This document shows positions 46,151-56,790 of a stretch of 64,000 nucleotides of DNA, one piece after another. The stretch spans positions 204,277,934 to 204,341,933 of the forward strand of contig CP136063.1 in the NCBI GenBank assembly GCA_032622095.1, given 5' to 3'. How positions within the stretch are numbered: position 1 is the stretch's first letter; each line of letters begins with the position of its first letter. The translations under genes were made by a program, and so were the position numbers. This DNA comes from Siphonodentalium dalli. Lineage: Eukaryota; Mollusca; Scaphopoda; Gadilida; Siphonodentaliidae. The notes under the pieces are model-generated. The model saw only the letters and a list, made by a program, of their open reading frames with translations, did not search any database and was not told where the DNA came from.

Positions 46151-46269
46151 CAAAGTTGATATCAGGAGTGCGTTACCTGAGGCCATTTTTAGATCAGCAC
46201 TAGGCCCTCTTATTGTGTATACTGGCAAGTATATCAGGCCCTGTCGTAGGATGTGGTGGACTAGCTGTG

Positions 46270-46765
46270 TACTCGGTATTTGTGTACTTGGATGGAATAA
46301 ATGTGATTAGAATCGTACTCGGTATTTGCGTACTTGAACCATGTAACGAAAATTGACAATTTTGGCCTGATTATTGTTCTGCATGCAAATGCATGCACTA
46401 TTCAGACCTCTGTTTCAATAGAAATTAAAACAGGTATTTGCGTACTTGGATGGACTAAATGTGATTAGAATCGCGCGGTATTTGCGTACTTGGATGGAAT
46501 AAATGTGATTAGAATCGTACTCGGTATTTGCGTACTTGAACCATGTAACGAAAATTGACAATTTTGGCCTGATTATTGTTCTGCATGCAAATTCATGCAC
46601 TATTCAGACCTCTGTTTCAATAGAAATTAAAACAGGTATTTGCGTACTTGGATGGACTAAATGTGATTAGAATCGCGCGGTATTTGCGTACTTGAACCAT
46701 GTAACGATGATCGAGAGCTTTTGGTCTGATTATTATTCTGCATTTTATTTCATTCACTATTCATA
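46270..46765. repeat. Two and a half tandem copies of a ~204-bp unit
   Basis: Each unit contains GGTATTTGCGTACTTGGATG, ATAAATGTGATTAGAATCG, CTTGAACCATGTAACGAAAA, CTGATTATTGTTCTGCATGC and CAGACCTCTGTTTCAATAGA. Units 1 and 2 are almost identical (about 46272 and 46476); the third is partial and diverged. Confidence 0.85.
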
Positions 46766-46829
46766 TCTCTATTTCAATAGAAATTAGAATAAATACAAAG
46801 AAACGATAAACTCGTCAAATTCGGAAAAA

Positions 46830-46975
46830 CCCTCAAATTAGGGGTTAAAGTGAAATTTCAGCGTGGCCCGACATCTAATATCAATTAGTATGTGGATGTG
46901 TACATATGTGCAAAGTTTCATGCTTTAGTCACAAAGTGAGCAATTTTGTTACTAATCTACTCCACTAATTCAAAC
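46830..46975 (+). repeat. Diverged copy of the terminus seen after the broken gene at 2890-3000
   Basis: GTGCAAAGTTTCATGCTTTA, GTCACAAAGTGAGCAATTTT and CTACTCCACTAAT parallel 2938-3000. This supports a multi-copy element with that end. No matching gene pieces were found upstream of this copy. Confidence 0.5.
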
Positions 46976-48472
46976 ACACACATGCCTTGTAATTATCAAC
47001 GCAATAATGTGCAGCCATAAAAAGCACTCAGCCAATTCACGACTTTTTAAAAACAAATTTAATAGTCCCTCAATTAACATCGCTCTTACCGATATAAATA
47101 CTGATAAAGATGAAAAATAATGGCACATCAAATAGAAATATGCACAATTAGTTTATGCAGTAACTGATATCTTTGTCAGATTTTTATCGGCGACCTGACC
47201 CAGATCGGCCGGTTTTGATTTGACCCTGAACTTGAAAAATGGAAAATTGTTTACTCAATGTATGAGTATTTCACACCGCCTCTGTATCGGTTCAAGAAAT
47301 TTTGTCATATGATATCAAGACGATGATATTCAGGGGATAAAGTTGTGTTCGGAAAGGTACATGGCGAATATAGTATCTGTCAAATTTACTAAATGACGAC
47401 GCCACAAGCGACGCCGTTGTTTTGTTTATATAGCAACCAGGTATCTGAAATAAGCTTCTGTCAAAATTCACGCCTAAGAATACCGAACGTTGGCGCCGGT
47501 CGGGTCTACTTAAATTTCTGACAGTTCATCGATATTGACCCGCCCCCCATTTCAAGCGATATATTTGCAGCTATTGCATTAGAATTTGGATTAATATTTG
47601 TAAAAATAATTATAACTATACATTGAGAAAGATTATTCTCCATTTATATTTGATCACCCTATACCGAAGTGTTTCACTTCACTTTAAATCACAGAAGAAC
47701 GCGTCTTTGAATACATACGTATACAAACCCATGACTGACTCGGGGGAGGGGTGACCGGTGGTCAGTATATTTGTTCAACTTTTTTGTTTTGTTTTTGGTA
47801 GTCATGTTGCTTTGCCATTACTCTTTATTTATTTTTCAGTGTAATAACCAATGGGAGATGTGGCACCCATATGTGTGTCAGCACTTAATTGTACTCCAAT
47901 TCCATTGTCTGTATAAAAAGTGTATATGTTATATATCATGTGTTACATAAATTAGACTAATAAATATTAAAACGAAAGAAAAAAGCTACATATCTAGAAA
48001 AAAGGGCATAAAATTTGATAGAAATATAGCTCACACTAGCCGAATCCACAGCGCAACGGCAACGGAGGAAACATGTACCTTAACGATGGCAACTCCCCAT
48101 TCAAATTAAATAATAATTGAAACGTGTTGCTTTTCGTCGTTGATAAAAATAAGTGCCTGTGGTAAACTGTGGGCGTATAATCAGGCAACCAAGACAGAGC
48201 CGTTATATCACGCTGGTCATATATACGTGAACTCATACACCGGTGAGAAGACTCGCACAACGGGACAATGTTTTCATTTTTTGTCGACTCGCTACAGAAA
48301 AGTCGGGCAGTATTAACAAAATAAAACTTAGAACGTTTGGGAGAGAACGGTCTATGGAATGCATTTGTCCATTTACCTCAATTATGTGTCATATTTGTGA
48401 AAAATATATTCGAAATACTAATCTCATTCATTTCCCTCTATTTTAGTATTTCCGCCGTTTATGGGGGCTTTC
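46976..48472. other. Unassigned region
   Basis: No gene was recognised. Small open frames lack domains. Confidence 0.3.
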
Positions 48473-48604
48473 TGTAGCGAATTTGGGTATTGTAATTTTA
48501 CGTCGTGGACTATAAAATAAACACCGTTTGACCTCGTCTGAAGGCGGTCACATTGCGTCACATTTGACCCCAGTAAACAACTGTGGGACAGCCAATCAAC
48601 GTGT
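48473..48604 (+). repeat. 132-bp direct repeat, left copy (LTR-like) with TATA box
   Basis: It begins TGTAG and ends CAATCAACGTGT. It matches 54009-54140 base for base in length, with only about three differences, all near its start. It contains GTGGACTATAAAATAAACAC, a good TATA box. The gag-like gene lies between the two copies in the same orientation. It is short for an LTR and lacks a standard TG..CA frame, and I saw no clear primer-binding site. Confidence 0.6.
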
Positions 48605-49239
48605 TTACCTTGCATAAATTATTTTTGCCTGATAATATGTCCATTTTTTCTAGTTTTTCAAATAATTGATAATTTTTGCTCTGATATTGCCATTTTTTGC
48701 CATAAATGTTTTCATATACAATGCCTATTATCCATTTTTGTATGCCAATCCAGATTTTGACATCCAATTTTGCCATGTTTGTCCTTATTGCATACCAAAA
48801 TGTTCAAATGTTTCAACTTCAATTTTGCATTTATTTTATTGCTCTAATGAATGTCAACAAAACCTAATTAAAAGTAACATCAAGCTCATAAGAAGTCAAA
48901 TACTACTTCAGGTCATTTGTTACATGTATTTATATGCCAATATTAACATATTCTTATATTCTGTAACATTTTTGAGGACAGCTATTCCACAATGTTTACC
49001 ATATCAAAGAGGGAGTAGGTGTGGAAGATATTAAATGACAAATTAAATCAGACTAATGTTCTGCATGAACTATAAGGACTGTAAATAAAATGTGAATGCA
49101 GATTCACCTTACCACATGTCCAAACACATGCAAACAATACATAGTCTACAATGTCTATATTACCAGTGAGTTGCAATAGCAACTGTTATGTTATTTATGG
49201 TCTATCAACTGTAAATTCACCCAACAGTACCCAATATAT
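48605..49239. other. Leader region of the gag-like element
   Basis: This is AT-rich sequence, and a 122-codon frame at 48666-49034 is composition-driven. No domain was recognised. Confidence 0.35.
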
Positions 49240-50418
49240 CAGCAATTGGAATCAAAAAGTTTGAATAACCAAACTAATCTCTATGCTCAGCAATTGGAAT
49301 CAAAAAGTTTGAATAACCAAACTAAACATCCCTATGCTCAGCAATTGGTATCAAAAAGTTTGAATAACCAAACTAATCTCTATGCTCAGCAATTGGAATC
49401 AAAAAGTTTGAACAACCAAACTATATATAAACATCTCTATACTCAGCAATTGGAATCAAAAAGTTTGAATAACCAAACTAAACATCTCTATACGCAGCAA
49501 TATGTTCAAGGTGAAACTATTGGTGCAAATTCCACATAGGTGCATAGTTTTAATAACCATACTTTTAAATTACAAACATACTCACAATGCAGTGTGTCAA
49601 GTAAAACGATTCTTAATGTCACTTATTACAATTCACTGATGCCAAAGTCATCTACTGAAATTCATGATCAAAATGTGTTAGCATTCTGTGGTACTTCTGT
49701 TCTTCAGAGCAGTCATCGGGAACTTAACACTGAAAATAACATTCCACAAACAAATGCTTTACCAAAAGAGCCACAAAAGGTTATTTCGCCTTCCTGGTCT
49801 CAACCTAATTATTGAGCTTTGAATGAAACTTTGGATAATAAAGTTCAAAATATCATCCAGCCTGTATCAGTTATACTAACCTCATATTTATCATATGCAC
49901 CTGCTGAAAACATAAATAATTATCAACCATTTATTCCAAATCAGCAGACATCATCTGCAATGAAGTTGAATGACATATCTATGACATTAAGTGCTAACCA
50001 TCATTCCATTCAAAAAGCACCTATTGACTTAAAAATCCAAAAATCACCTGTGATACATGTAGGTAATTCATGTGTTCACAAATCAAGCAGTACAAACTGT
50101 GAACAACCATGTGATCCTATACCACAAACATTATATTACATGTATAATGACAAAGAAGATTGGCTAACATATCAAATAAGATTCTGTCAGTTTGCCAATC
50201 AGGAAAACCTAAGTGAAATTGAAAGAATTGCCACTCTTCAACAATGTTTGTCTGAATATGCTCTCAAAATATTTAAGACATGTTCCATGAAAAATCCAAT
50301 CATGACACCAATAGCTATTATGTATGAAATGGAACACATGATGCAAAAGTCTGAAAATACTCGGACAGAATTGGATGACGAAACAATGCCCCAAATTCTA
50401 GGAAATAAACCCCGATAA
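49240..50418 (+). pseudogene. Gag-like ORF with N-terminal repeats, two in-frame stops
   Basis: One frame runs from about 49246 to 50418, interrupted by TAG (49537-49539) and TGA (49813-49815). Its first ~85 codons are five repeats of QQLESKSLNNQT plus a variable linker (LYA, KHPYA, IYKHLYT). Near the C-terminus, DWLTYQIRFCQFANQENLSE and IERIATLQQCLSEYALKIFK resemble the helical Gag core of LTR retroelements (W..Y..RF..FA.....E..R...L..CL...A). No zinc knuckle, protease, reverse transcriptase or integrase was found downstream, so the element looks non-autonomous. The DNA of the N-terminal repeats is the hairpin array described at 49258-49563. Confidence 0.55.
49258..49563 (+). repeat. 5' hairpin array: AGTTTG-AATAAC-CAAACT
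   Basis: Five 18-base hairpins at 49258, 49306, 49357, 49405 and 49462 (one has loop AACAAC), plus a degenerate sixth at 49546. They lie inside the gag-like reading frame and encode KSLNNQT. Arms and loop match the pattern of the 3' array at 53054-53780. Confidence 0.8.
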
Positions 50419-51300
50419 TTTCCAATTGATTGGGTAGTAAATAATAACTCTAAAGGTACCCTTGGTGAAATCCAAATTATTGACACAAAACGCGGAGAGC
50501 CACTGATCAAGTATTCTCCACAACATACAAATAAAGGTAGCTTAACTGATGCATACTCAAAAAGCGGGGAGAATTTAACCAGAAATTCCCCCACAGCATA
50601 TAAATTCAGAAAGCTTAGATGAGTCATGTGTTTCCCATCAAAAGTCAGATAACAGTGATAATGCAATATCTGACAAACTCTGTTCATATTCAGAATGTTC
50701 AGAAATATGGGAATCTTTTGATATTTTAACTGATGTGTCAGAAACAATTCTCAATGAAGATATTGAGGAAATCGAAATCATATATCCAACTAAAAGTGGT
50801 ACAAATGGTGCTCATGGAACTGAAGCAACCAGCCTTACCGCAATGACATGTGATAAAATAAGTCTGAAATAACCAGACATAACCAAATCAGACAATGACA
50901 GATGTGAGCTGGAGCAAATATGTGAAATATTCCACAATAATACAATAAGTGGAATGATCCAAAATAAAGCCCACACAAATGAAATGAGTCATGGCTACCT
51001 GCCAGATGTTGAAACTATAAATTCAGAAGGTAGATGCCTGTCATTGGAAATCCCAAACTTCACTGAAACATTCGGTCATGGTACAGTAACGTCCCCCAAA
51101 TTGACAAATATTTACCAATGTATAAATCAGAAGCTCAAAGTTTTGTTAATAGTTTCACAAACAATAAATCTGACAAATTGCCATTGTATGACAGTTCAAT
51201 TGAAAAGATCAGTCAATTTGCTGATCAGCATGATGATACATCCAAATGTGATGAATGGATGTTCGCTTTAAATTGGAGGAAAAATAAAGTCAATTAAAGA
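50419..51300 (+). pseudogene. Decayed continuation of the gag-like element
   Basis: Frame-shifted pieces (SDNSDNAISDKLCSYSECSE; EDIEEIEIIYP; 50954-51271) are acidic and Ser/Asn-rich, with no enzyme motif. A purine-rich TTGGAGGAAAAATAAAG lies near 51274-51290. GAATGGATGTTCGCTTTAAA (51253) recurs at 52924 as GAATGGATGTTCCCTTTAAA. Confidence 0.35.
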
Positions 51301-51789
51301 CTGACCAAGTAGTAGTATTAGTAGTAGTAGTAGTAACATATTTATTGTGCCATGAAATATAATGGATTAAATTACAAATTAGATATATTTATACATGTGA
51401 TGTGGCAACAGGGGGTTGGAGTACAAGTTATGCAACTTATTGATGATCCTCTCCCCGTATTCAGAAGCACTCATGAGGATATAGTAAAGAGATGATAGTG
51501 CTGATCAGAAAAGGATATACCAAGTTTAGATGGTTAAAGTAGGGGAAGATGTATACATGGGTTCGGACCTCAATTTTTTTAGAAAAGGATAAGATCCAGG
51601 TTGTTTCATTTTTCTCTGTGGAAATGGTGGTTAATCAAATGTAATCTGTGAAATATGTTTCATGCCTTATACTAGACATCAATTGTTATTAAGGTAAATT
51701 TCCTCATAATAGGTCCGGAGCCATGGATACACCCTTAAGTATATGATGGCGGTGTTGTTGCTGCAATGGGATCAGAAAAGGGTGTCGTA
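51301..51789. other. Unassigned spacer with an AGT microsatellite
   Basis: An (AGT)n tract lies at about 51310-51335. No gene was recognised. Confidence 0.35.
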
Positions 51790-52740
51790 GTCATAGAATT
51801 CATATTATTATTATTATTATTGCGCTCGTGTTAGGCCTCAGATAAAACGACCAGATGTCGAAATATAAGATTGTACTATTTCAAATAAACGACTATTTAA
51901 TTCATTGCTCATCTTTGGTATACCGAATAACAGGTCGATTACAGAAGTAACATGGATATTCGATCTAGTAAATTTTTCCAGCATTAATTGCCTGGCTTGG
52001 TTGTATAAAGAACACTGTAAAAAATAATGATATGCGTCTTCACAATGATGACCGCATTGGCAAAATGAGTTGTCGCCAATATGATTCCGTTGTTTATCGA
52101 AATTTAGGTCACTACAATTATTTCGTAATCTACATTGTAATACGTTCAATTTTCGTTGTCCTGTTTTTTAGAATGGTGGCGGTTTCGGAATATCTACTGT
52201 AGCCCTACAAGCAGTATACATTTTGGCAAGCACTGTGTTTTTATTGAATTCGCCCTCTACTTTCGTGGTGACAGTGTTCCATTCCGAGATCATAGACGGA
52301 ACAAAGGAGGATCTCATGTGTGCACTTCTATTATTGTCATGTCTCATCCATAGAGGGTTTCTAAGTGGGTAATCGGTCAATTCACCAGATGTTTTGGGTA
52401 TCAAAGATGTTAGGTATATTGGAGATTTCCCATCAATTGTTTTATGCCATATACGTAATTTGTGCATTTTTCGTCTTTCTTTGAGTTTGGTCCAATCAGT
52501 TTATATTAGCACCCTGTCAGATGAGGCTGATCGTGTAAGGCCAGTAACAATGAGACCGGCCTTGATCTGTAATCGCTCTAATTTGTCCAAAAGATTGTCA
52601 GGAACATTGCTCCAGTCTACATCACCATATTCAATTAGAGGTAAGATATATGTTTTATACATAAGATCAAGAATTTCTCTGTTAACTAAATTTTTTATTT
52701 TACGGAGCTGTGCTGACCAAGTCAGTCGACAATGACTGGA
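51790..52740 (-). mobile_element. 5'-truncated LINE, C-terminal part and tail
   Basis: Reading the minus strand from about 52735: REILDLMYKTYILPLIEYGD, DNLLDKLERLQIKAGLIVTG, LKERRKMHKLRIWHKTIDGK and SPIYLTSLIPKTSGELTDYP. After one in-frame stop, LQCRLRNNCSDLNFDKQRNH is followed by CQCGHHCEDAYHYFLQC (putative zinc knuckle), and the coding part ends at 51838. An (AAT)n-like tail at about 51798-51820 marks the 3' end. It is the same general family as the LINE at 25780-31290 but a different copy. It is inserted antisense within the gag-like element. Confidence 0.8.
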
Positions 52741-53053
52741 ATCCTAATTTCAGATTAAGCCAAAAGTTAATGAAAAAGTGATGAAGCCCATCACACTGTG
52801 TCCCATGTTATATTAAAACAAAAGAGATGAAATAATTTAGTATGGCTACCAATTTACCATATTCAAGTTAACTCATCTCTCCCTAACAGTGATAACAGAT
52901 ATATGTGTTATCTATTCCAGTATGAATGGATGTTCCCTTTAAATGGGAGAAGAAAAACAATTAACTTAGTCTATTAAAGAATGTCTCATTCGCCACTGAC
53001 GTAGTAGAAGGCTTGGTCATCAATCCAGCAGTGGTACATTAGTTGATTTGAAA
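52741..53053. other. Gag-like element 3' region, purine-rich duplicate
   Basis: GAATGGATGTTCCCTTTAAA and TGGGAGAAGAAAAACAA (52924-52960) resemble 51253-51290. Either could be a polypurine tract; this is inference. Confidence 0.35.
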
Positions 53054-53780
53054 GACTTGAATCAACCAAGTCTGGATCAACAGAATCATGGTGATTGCAC
53101 AATAATTTGCACAATAATCCTCCTAATGAAATAGGTTCAACCAACTGAACCAGCATTAAAAGGTGCATGTACAAAATGTTCAATTACTAAATCGCCAATA
53201 AAAATTTGTGAATTCTAATAAGATCTATATTATTCCAAAATACTCACATATGGGGACGATTAAAATGAAAGTAAATGTCTGTCCAGACGACACTTTCAAA
53301 ATATGTGAGGAATATACATAGTTACAATTTGGAGGGCTAATCCAAACAAGCACACATCTACGTGTATTCTGTACCTGGCTAAGCATATGTAAATTTAACA
53401 TGAGAGAGCGGTATAAGCCTATATAAACTATTTCCATAAATGACTTGAAAAACCAAGTCACCTTTGCCAGTTGTTACCGGTATACTTAAGGTTTGAAATA
53501 CCAAACCAGAAGGTACATACTCTAGAAAGTTTTGAAATTCCAAACTAGGTGCCAGTTGAATACATGTCGGTAGTTTATCTAAGATCCAGTATATTTAAGG
53601 TTTGAAACACCAAATCAATTTATACTGCGTCAAAAGGTTTGAAAGACCAAACCAATTCAAGTTACATAAAGTATCAAGACTCAAATGGTTTTAAACACCA
53701 AACCAACTTATATAGAGGGTCAAAAGGTTTCAAACACCAAACCAAACTGTATAAAATTAAAGGCTTGAAATACCCAAGCC
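53054..53780 (+). repeat. 3' hairpin array with covarying six-base arms
   Basis: Ten copies start at 53054, 53134, 53441, 53490, 53528, 53599, 53636, 53687, 53726 and 53762. Left/right arms are GACTTG/CAAGTC (two), GGTTCA/TGAACC, GGTTTG/CAAACC (two), AGTTTTG/CAAACT, GGTTTG/CAAATC, GGTTTT/CAAACC, GGTTTC/CAAACC and GGCTTG/CAAGCC. The loop is usually AAANAC. Five of six stem positions change in pairs, while sequence between hairpins differs. No reading frame runs through them. Confidence 0.85.
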
Positions 53781-54008
53781 AGTATCTGTCTTAAATCTTG
53801 AATAAATTATAAATTCAAAAATCAATAGTCAGAGAGCGGTAACCTGGTTATAGTACTGAAGAACTAATCACTGGTTCAAACTATGATCGGAAAACCCGGT
53901 AACCCTATTTTTGCGATGTCAGGGTTTTGGCTCATATAGTCATTGTACACTCCACCTATTTTGGCAAGCAAGGTGTTTTCATTCTTTTCAAAATAAAACT
54001 TGGTGGTG

Positions 54009-54140
54009 TGTAGTGAATTTGAGTATTATAATTTTACGTCGTGGACTATAAAATAAACACCGTTTGACCTCGTCTGAAGGCGGTCACATTGCGTCACATT
54101 TGACCCCAGTAAACAACTGTGGGACAGCCAATCAACGTGT
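54009..54140 (+). repeat. 132-bp direct repeat, right copy (LTR-like)
   Basis: It is almost identical to 48473-48604, with differences only near the start. Its TATA box, CTATAAAATAA, is intact. It lies about 230 bases after the last 3' hairpin. An AATAAA lies downstream at about 54248. Confidence 0.6.
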
Positions 54141-54833
54141 ATGATTCGGCCAATTCCGGGAAACATCACGGAGAATCCCCGATGATGATGACAGAAACAC
54201 TCGATCCACGACAGCTACAACATTAACTGAAAAGTAACTCTTGGATTCAATAAACTGCATTGAAGATGATTCGTTATAAATGATGTTGACATGTTCCTGA
54301 TATTAAATATATGTGAGTAATAATGTTGTTCTATAATATTCATTGTAGTAGATAAAACCCATTCCCAACTATACTACATTTCTAGTCTCTCTCAGAGAGT
54401 ATTTAGTATTTCATTAGACGGATTAACATCTTGGCTTTCTTCCATGTGAAAACCAGCTGTTTTGACAAGATGAAACCTGGGCAAATTGTGTGTGTTTTGA
54501 AACTCGGTATTCTCATGACGCAAACTCCCACAACGGGTTTGAATGCCACGCTCTTTAGATGATCGAAGTGTGTTTGCACCAAGTATACGCCGGGTAAATG
54601 CTGATATAAAATACGATTAACACACATATAATAGGTCTGTTGAGAACGAATTATGGGTCATTTTAAAAATGCTTTCAACTACAGATGATGCACACATAAA
54701 TTGACACAAATGAGTGGGTTAGTTGCCATTATTGCATTATTTTTTTGCATTAAGAGACAACACAACGAAAGCCCGATTTCTGTAATTGCACTACGGTATG
54801 ACATATAATATGAATGTGGACTCATATAAGGAT
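54141..54833. other. Unassigned spacer
   Basis: No gene or repeat was recognised. Confidence 0.3.
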
Positions 54834-54988
54834 TAACTGTCATGTGGACTGTTTTTATGGAGATGTAACCGTGAGGTAAGTTGTCATAAATTGTGTAAAA
54901 CCCGAAGGGTTTTACATACAAGTTATGACCACTTATCTCACGGTTACATCTCCATAAAAACAGTCCACATGACAATTAATCCTTATAT
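54834..54988. repeat. Long hairpin, ~60-bp arms with an inner hairpin
   Basis: ATATAAGGATTAACTGTCAT, GTGGACTGTTTTTATGGAGA and TGTAACCGTGAG are matched inversely by CTCACGGTTACATCTCCATA, AAAACAGTCCACATGACA and ATTAATCCTTATAT. The centre contains a second stem, GTAAAACCC/GGGTTTTAC. Few mismatches are seen, so it is a young foldback. Confidence 0.85.
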
Positions 54989-55499
54989 TTATATACATTT
55001 AGCGAAAAAGCCGATTTTGTAAATGTATTTAAATCGAAAAGTGTATCGTGACAAAACCAGCCCAAAATATCCCATAGCACCCTTGGCAAAAGTTAACAGG
55101 AACAATTGAAACCCGATAATTTATTAAGTCAATCCTGCGCGATTCCAAATGCGCCAAAAACATTACGCGTTCGTCTTTCCAAACCCAAATGACGTATCGA
55201 TGTTGTTATGAGCTTGCAGTTATGAGCTGTTACGCATTCACCGAGAAATAATTGCAACTAGCCACGTGGGCGCCGACCAATCGGAATGCTGGATTTAGTG
55301 ATGATCACACTTAGTGTGTAAATATACAACTATCCATGTATAAATGTGCTGCTATATATGCTTTATCACACAACATACATATGTCAAAGTTGTTATTATG
55401 ACACATCTCGTCTGAAAGTTGTTTTGCCTCAACCATTGTAATAACTTACATTTATGCAGGTACCTTTTAAAAATTGACGGTCGCTATATGTCAATACAC
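54989..55499. other. Unassigned spacer
   Basis: No gene was recognised. Confidence 0.3.
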
Positions 55500-55620
55500 A
55501 AATTATTATTATACCCCACTCTTGAAGAGAATGGGGGTATACTGGATCGACCTAATCGTCCGTCCATCCGTCCGTCCGTCGGGGCGCCCATCCGTCATTC
55601 GGTGCATCCAGCCGGACATA
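55500..55620. repeat. Interspersed repeat edge with CCGTCCGTCCGT tract
   Basis: TTATTATACCCCACTCTTGA, then GAGAATGGGGGTATACTGGA, is an imperfect hairpin. A GTCC microsatellite follows at about 55557-55580. Confidence 0.55.
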
Positions 55621-55639
55621 TATATGGATTGGCCGAACA

Positions 55640-56352
55640 AGCTATACACTGACCTTGTAAGCCAGAGTATTCTCTTAAATATGCGAGACTCGCATATATA
55701 AGAGAGACCATTGGCACAGGATCTTTAATGCTGCACCAGCCTGTGACGCCATGAAACGTTCTTGTTAAAGAGCCCACCATCCGCCTTATGATATTTCAGA
55801 GTGATTAATGTTTGTGTCGCAACACTCACGGTGTGCATGTTGACGTTGGTAACATATACATTATTGTCGTGTGTATTAGTTCTTATTTGCACTTTTAATA
55901 GAAAAAGTATGATCAGACACGATTTCCCTAGCAATTTTGCCAGCAGATGGTTCGTGCTCAAACCAAGAACTGGCGTCACGGGCTGGTGCAGCATTAACAC
56001 TTTCAGTGCCAGGGGCCGATCTCATCGGCCCTAATTTACGGTCTGTAGTCTGTTAAAGAATATAAGAAAAAATTATTAAAATTGTAAAAAATTGTAAAAA
56101 ATAAGAACAAATGATGAAAATTTGTTAGGCCAATGCATTCTCTTATATATGCGAGGCGACATATGGTCGACTCGCATATATAAGATAATGCATTGACACA
56201 GGGTATATGGGTAGATACAAAAATCGAACCTGGCACTCAAAGGGTTAAAGATCCTGTGCCAGCGGTCTCTCTTATATATGCGAGTCTCGCATATTTAAGA
56301 GAATACTCTGGCTCACAATGTGAAGATAAATCTTGTTCGACCAGTGTATTCT

Positions 56353-56399
<47 letters not shown>

Positions 56400-56790
56400 A
56401 TTTCCTCCGCAACGGAGAGTTTAACATTATACATCATACACAAGGGAGACTCGCCTATATGGAGAATGTATTGGAACAGTGTTTTTTGCAAAATTTCAGT
56501 AAGGCTCAGTCATGGGACTTTATTAATTCAAACCCCCGTGGACGAGATGGGCCACTTCCCTCTTGCCACGACCATGCATGCACGTTAAGCAACACGTAGT
56601 CACGGGCATGTGGGTAAGCCATTTTATAACGACCAGTATACCGTGCTAAGCAACTATGAGAGAGTGTATATGTTACCATGTCAACATGCACACCGTGAGT
56701 TTTGCAACACAAAAATATATCACTCTGAAATATCATAGGCCGGATGGTGGGCTCTTTAACAAGAACGTTTCATGGCGTCACAGGCTGAAT
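55640..56790. mobile_element. Foldback region with repeated TATATGCGAG palindromes
   Basis: Palindromes of the form CTCTTATATATGCGAG plus the inverse CTCGCATATATAAGAG lie at about 55669-55706, 56138-56185 (split by a short insert) and 56266-56304. Larger inverted pairs are also seen. GTGACGCCATGAAACGTTCT and TGTTAAAGAGCCCACCATCC (55742-55785) match in inverse 56741-56787. GATCC/TTTAATGCTGCACCAGCCTG and CACTCACGGTGTGCATGTTGA have weaker mates. A TA tract lies at 56355-56393. No coding region was recognised. Confidence 0.65.

Noticed and set aside
52224-53975. GGCAAGCA strings near 52224 and 53967 as links to the array at 4126-4930
   Set aside because: They lack the GCC right arm, and an 8-mer is expected about this often by chance.
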